Assembly: GCA_902518075.1 (NCBI GenBank)
Contig: CABYEX010000031.1
Location: 1 to 15,650, forward strand
Direction: 5' to 3'
Length of the DNA: 15,650 nt
From: Halieaceae bacterium
GTDB taxonomy: Bacteria; Pseudomonadota; Gammaproteobacteria; Pseudomonadales; Halieaceae
Positions 12,703 through 15,650 of the stretch are shown here, piece by piece. The notes under the pieces are model-generated. The model ran no database searches. It saw only the letters and a program-made list of their open reading frames with translations, and was not told the origin of the DNA. Both the position numbers and the translations under genes were made by a program. Positions within the stretch are counted from its first letter, which is position 1. Each line of letters opens with the position of its first letter.

Positions 12703-13920
12703 TTAAGTCAGCGCCCCATACACCAGATTTTTAATCTGTCCTCTGAAATTGAAGGTGGAAGAGGGGATTAACTGTGTCATAAAAATGGCGTAGAGATCCT
12801 CGATGGGATCGACCCAGAACAGTGTCGAAGCTAGACCACCCCAATAAAAGTCGCCCTCGCCGACGGTCCCTGAAGCGGCCGCATCCATCGTGGTGGCGAA
12901 GCCCAAGCCAAATCCCACGCCGTCGTTACTGGTTTCCGAAAATCCGCCGACTGCCATCTGTGCCAGTGAGTGATCGCCAAGGTGGTTGCGTATCATCAGC
13001 TCTAAAATCGGCCTGCCGATAATCTGTTGTCCTCTGAACTGTCCCTTTTGGGCCAGCATTTCGCAGAAGTTGGCGTAGTCGCTAACCGTACCGACCAGTC
13101 CGCCTGCGCCAGAAGGCGCTTTCGGTTGACTTCGATAGCGACTTGTCTCGGGGTCGTCCTGAAGTCGCAAAGATTTGTCTGGTGTGCGCTCATAACAGGC
13201 GGCAAAACGATCCAGTTGAGTGTCAGAAACAGTGAACCCGGTGTCGGGCATATCGAGGGGGCCGAAGAGTCGTTCCTGCAAAAAAGATTCAAAGGATTGA
13301 CCCGATATCGCCTCAACCAGATAGCCGCAAACGTCGGTACTCATGGAGTAGCTCCATCGTGATCCCGGCTCATAGAGCAGTGGTACCTTTGCGAGCTTTT
13401 CAACAAATTCCTGCAGGGTGTCGGTACCCGCTCTAGATATACCCGCAGCCGCGTAAGCCGGGTCTACGGGTAGCTCCAGCCCGGGCAGAAAGCCGCCATA
13501 AGTCAGACCCGCCGTGTGGCAAAGCAGATGCTGCATGGTCATCGGCGTCCTGGGTGCGCGGGTTACCATGGTGTCACCCTCGCCTTCGACCCAAACGCGG
13601 TGTTTTCGCCACGATGGTATGAATTTATAGACCGGGTCGGTAAGCTGAAACCGTCCGTCCTCCAGCAGCATCATCAGCGCAATAGACGTGACGGGTTTGG
13701 ACATGGAATAGATGCGAAAGATGGTGTCGTCGCGCATCGCCTTATTGCGCTCAATATCCATGAGGCCCGCTGAGGTGTGATGCGCCACTTTGCCTTTGCG
13801 AACAACCTTCAGGTTGAAGCCTGATATTTTTTTGGGCTCGATATAACGACTGATCAAGTGGTGATCGAGCTTGCTGAGTTTGGCAGGGCAAAAGCCCGCC
13901 GCCGTTGGATCAACTTGCAT
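12703..13920 (-). CDS. Beta-lactamase-fold serine hydrolase (class C-like / family VIII esterase)
   Basis: This 405-residue enzyme contains the serine beta-lactamase/DD-peptidase motif SMSK (S72 nucleophile, K75), Y191-S192-M193 in the position of YxN, and WGG (360-362) in place of KTG/HxG. Supporting segments are HLLCHTAGLTYG (131-142), EPGSRWSYS (184-192) and GGLVGTVSDYANF (273-285). Family VIII esterases and related hydrolases share this pattern and act on ester or amide bonds; true beta-lactam hydrolysis is not implied. No signal peptide is present, suggesting a cytoplasmic location. ATG 13,920 lacks a strong Shine-Dalgarno. It faces the cytochrome gene tail to tail. Confidence 0.88.
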   Translation of the reverse strand: MQVDPTAAGFCPAKLSKLDHHLISRYIEPKKISGFNLKVVRKGKVAHHTSAGLMDIERNKAMRDDTIFRIYSMSKPVTSIALMMLLEDGRFQLTDPVYKFIPSWRKHRVWVEGEGDTMVTRAPRTPMTMQHLLCHTAGLTYGGFLPGLELPVDPAYAAAGISRAGTDTLQEFVEKLAKVPLLYEPGSRWSYSMSTDVCGYLVEAISGQSFESFLQERLFGPLDMPDTGFTVSDTQLDRFAACYERTPDKSLRLQDDPETSRYRSQPKAPSGAGGLVGTVSDYANFCEMLAQKGQFRGQQIIGRPILELMIRNHLGDHSLAQMAVGGFSETSNDGVGFGLGFATTMDAAASGTVGEGDFYWGGLASTLFWVDPIEDLYAIFMTQLIPSSTFNFRGQIKNLVYGALT

Positions 13921-14003
13921 AAGGTAGAAGGCTCAAGGCGTCTGATGGGTAGGGATTATGGTCCCAAATGTGTGTGCTGTCGCGATGCATGCTCGGTGGA
14001 GCG

Positions 14004-14045
14004 CGGTGAGCCATGCATTGGAGTCTCTCTGGCGAGCGCTCACCG
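14004..14045. other. Inverted repeat between SprT-like and serine hydrolase genes
   Basis: CGGTGAGC (14,004-14,011) and GCTCACCG (14,038-14,045) are perfect inverted copies separated by 26 bp within the 210-bp gap 13,921-14,130. There is no T-run, so it is not a typical terminator. The rest of the gap shows no gene. Confidence 0.4.
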
Positions 14046-14130
14046 AGGTGTCTTGGTAAATCATCTGGACTCGCGTGATTTGCGGTCTGGATGAAAATAT
14101 TGGCTTAGGCTGCATCACTGTTTCGGTTCG

Positions 14131-14601
14131 TCACACATCTTGGAAATGTGGGTTCACTACTTTTGACCGCAGTATTCGATAGATATCCCGAAACCCCTCT
14201 CCGTGAGGTTTGCGGTAGCGCTTTTTAAGCCACCGTGTATCGGGGCCGTATCGATACTGCACAAAATGGCTGACTTCATGTGCGATTGTGCCGGCGAGAA
14301 CCAGCTCAGGGGTGATGGCATTTCTGGATCCGATGATGGAATCGTGAGCGAAGGCCGGGTATTCCAGCAGAGCGGAAGAGCCTTTTGTGTACGCCGAAAA
14401 ATCGATCGTTATGCCCTTGGCGCATGCTGAGGAGCGATGCCCCGCGCGCTTCACGGTTAATAGGAGGTCATTGCGCGCCTCACCATAGTCCACCGGCAAC
14501 TCGTAATCTTTGCGTGTGATTTCCCGCAGGCAGCGTTTAACCCACTTCAGAGCAAGATCACGATCCTTTGCGCTCACACCCATTCTTTGAATGACGTTCA
14601 T
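14131..14601 (-). CDS. SprT-like zinc metallopeptidase
   Basis: This 156-residue protein carries a zinc-peptidase motif in GTIAHEVSHFVQYRYG (H108-E109-x-x-H112) and a likely third ligand H133 in KPHGEGFRDIYRILR, the arrangement seen in SprT-like proteins, where HGxxF follows HExxH by about 20 residues. Lysines and arginines are abundant (KKRYRKPHG), compatible with nucleic-acid association. The C-terminal zinc ribbon of larger SprT/Spartan proteins is absent. The physiological target is unknown; SprT relatives can act on DNA-protein crosslinks. ATG 14,601 is used; a second ATG at 14,583 is possible, and neither has a good Shine-Dalgarno. It diverges from the truncated nitroreductase. Confidence 0.75.
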   Translation of the reverse strand: MNVIQRMGVSAKDRDLALKWVKRCLREITRKDYELPVDYGEARNDLLLTVKRAGHRSSACAKGITIDFSAYTKGSSALLEYPAFAHDSIIGSRNAITPELVLAGTIAHEVSHFVQYRYGPDTRWLKKRYRKPHGEGFRDIYRILRSKVVNPHFQDV

Positions 14602-14730
14602 GCCGCGATGCTAACTGATTGATCGCTGGGTTGTGCGTCGCCGCCTGTGGGAATTGGTCAGCGGCCAATGACTCGTTGTGACAGCGTCGGTATACATTCA
14701 TCAATTGCCCCCCAGATGACGAGCCATCGC

Positions 14731-15093
14731 ATGACGGAGTTCGAATGCGATCCGCTGCCTCTGAAGCCCCCAGAACGATTGGCTTCGGGGGTGATATTGG
14801 ATAGCGCTGTGGCTTATCGGGATCGTCTGGCAACGCGGCGCACAGTGCGGGACTTCTCTGATGCACCCATCGATCGTGCTGTGATTGAGGCCTGCGTGCT
14901 CGCAGCAGGTTCAGCGCCGAGTGGCGCGAACCACCAACCGTGGCACTTTGCGTGCGTAAGTGACCCTGGCACCAAGCGTGCGATCCGAGAGGCCGCGGAA
15001 GCTGAAGAGGAGGCGTTTTACGGAGGTCGAGCGGGAGAAACGTGGCTGACTCTGATGAAGCAAAGTCATGGATTTGCACCCGGCCTCGACTAG
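14731..15093 (+). pseudogene. Truncated nitroreductase family protein
   Basis: The 120-residue product begins like a flavin-binding nitroreductase: RRTVRDFS (36-43) and APSGANHQPWHF (62-73) match the FMN-binding start of the family, followed by KRAIREAAEAEEEAFYGGRA. Resemblance stops around WLTLM, and the frame closes at TAG 15,091-15,093. The usual protein is about 200-230 residues, so the C-terminal half, including residues that complete the FMN site and dimer, is missing, and I find no continuation in other frames. It is probably a deletion remnant and unlikely to be active. ATG 14,731 is chosen as best fit; ATG 14,716 and GTG 14,647 are in frame. Confidence 0.75.
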
Positions 15094-15233
15094 CCAGCGT
15101 TGTCGCTGCGACGCTCAGATCAATTTCTGGATTAATGTCCACGCGTTGTGCGCACCTTTAGCGGGTATCTGCGAAGCATACGTCAATGAATGCTCAGGTG
15201 TGGCTCGATGCTGGGGCTTCGGACCCGACTGTG
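15094..15233. other. Convergent gap after truncated nitroreductase
   Basis: This 140-bp stretch follows the premature end of the nitroreductase and precedes the stop of the DUF819 gene on the other strand. No gene, hairpin terminator or nitroreductase C-terminus is visible; it is where the deletion junction would be sought. Confidence 0.4.
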
Positions 15234-15650
15234 TCACAGCAAATTGAAGAGCAGCCCACCGATGAGTGTGCCCAATGAATAGCCCAGTACACCCACCAGT
15301 ACACCCGGTGTAATCTGGTCATGCCACCCCTTGGCGGCTGCCATCGCCGGCGCGGTGGTAGCACCGAGCACCGCTGCGTTGGATGCGGTCAGTAATTCCG
15401 GCAATGTTAGTTTCAGCCAGCGGCCGATGACCAGCAGACAGAGCAAATGGGTTGTCAGCAAAACGCTTACCAGAGCGACCAAGATGGGGGCCACGCTGAG
15501 CATGGCGACGACATCCGCTCCGGCTGCGATCGAGCCAAAGAAAACGAATGACAAGACGACGCCGAGCTCAAATCCCCCGGTACACCAATCTTGTAATTTC
15601 GGGACTATCGTCGCAAGAGCGAGGGTCAGTATCGTCAAAATAATGTAACG
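15234..15650 (-). CDS. DUF819 (YjcL-like) membrane protein, C-terminal part
   Basis: The frame is open to the right window edge, so only the last 138 codons of the gene are seen. It is strongly hydrophobic, with about four membrane segments: ILTLALATIVPKL, LGVVLSFVFFGSIAAGAD, LVALVSVLLTTHLLCLLVI and VLVGVLGYSLGTLIGGLLF. The central TASNAAVLGATTAPAMAAAKGW is typical of the DUF819/YjcL family of integral membrane proteins, whose N-terminal half should lie outside. The transported substrate or function is unknown. The stop codon (15,234-15,236) faces the truncated nitroreductase. Confidence 0.75.
   Translation of the reverse strand, partial: RYIILTILTLALATIVPKLQDWCTGGFELGVVLSFVFFGSIAAGADVVAMLSVAPILVALVSVLLTTHLLCLLVIGRWLKLTLPELLTASNAAVLGATTAPAMAAAKGWHDQITPGVLVGVLGYSLGTLIGGLLFNLL

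Noticed and set aside
12822..13773. Plus-strand frames opposite the serine hydrolase
   Set aside because: All lie antisense to a complete 405-residue enzyme with catalytic motifs and show no protein family character.
13858..14118. Short frames on both strands around 13,858-14,118
   Set aside because: They overlap the serine hydrolase start or lie opposite each other, have no ribosome-binding sites and no recognisable features.
14558..15142. A 194-residue minus-strand frame opposite the nitroreductase
   Set aside because: It is antisense to recognisable nitroreductase codons and overlaps the SprT-like start; its composition is of the shadow type.

Overview
The window looks like a chromosomal segment of a marine-type gammaproteobacterium. 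It has csrA followed 8 bp later by a tRNA-Ser, the 'marine' sulfotransferase and TPR-methyltransferase families, a bacterial class II HDAC-like deacetylase beside a c-type cytochrome, and a DUF819 membrane protein. No ribosomal or phylogenetic marker is present, so the lineage is inference. The sequence falls into two parts. Positions 1-364 and about 11,100-15,650 appear to be core chromosome and read as GC-richer. Positions about 365-11,099 read as AT-richer accessory DNA; this was judged by eye and not computed.

The main conclusion is that 365-11,099 is a small decayed genomic island inserted at the 3' end of tRNA-Ser(GCU). The last 16 bp of the tRNA region (351-366) recur with one mismatch at 11,084-11,099. 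Immediately after that second copy comes an intrinsic terminator of the kind expected just behind a tRNA gene, so the island seems to have separated the tRNA from its own terminator. Right behind the intact tRNA is a short reading frame resembling the first residues of a P4-type tyrosine integrase, with no remaining integrase body.

Island cargo, left to right: an ArfB-type ribosome-rescue hydrolase; a small protein with a PD-(D/E)XK-like signature; a 65-residue membrane protein overlapping a membrane di-iron desaturase/hydroxylase; a P-loop sulfotransferase-like protein with a C-terminal membrane tail; a large TPR plus methyltransferase gene on the minus strand, split by one in-frame TAA; a secreted two-domain protein; and a divergent pair of secreted proteins that both look LPP20/FlgT-like. 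The larger gaps hold a four-copy intergenic repeat (consensus TAATGTATCTGGGCGGTAAC), always in the same orientation. A second 53-bp direct repeat, which encodes the end of a lost protein, brackets the TPR-methyltransferase gene. The layout is cassette-like, probably built by decayed mobile elements.

The right-hand core part holds an HDAC-family deacetylase and an overlapping but frameshifted cytochrome c gene, a beta-lactamase-fold serine hydrolase, a SprT-like zinc peptidase, a truncated nitroreductase, and the C-terminal part of a DUF819 membrane protein running off the window. Three genes (TPR-methyltransferase, cytochrome c, nitroreductase) are broken, which indicates either gene decay or sequence errors. 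I see no CRISPR array, rRNA or intact transposase. No clear defence or wholly new multi-gene system is evident; the most original elements are the island structure, its repeat families and the divergent LPP20/FlgT-like pair.
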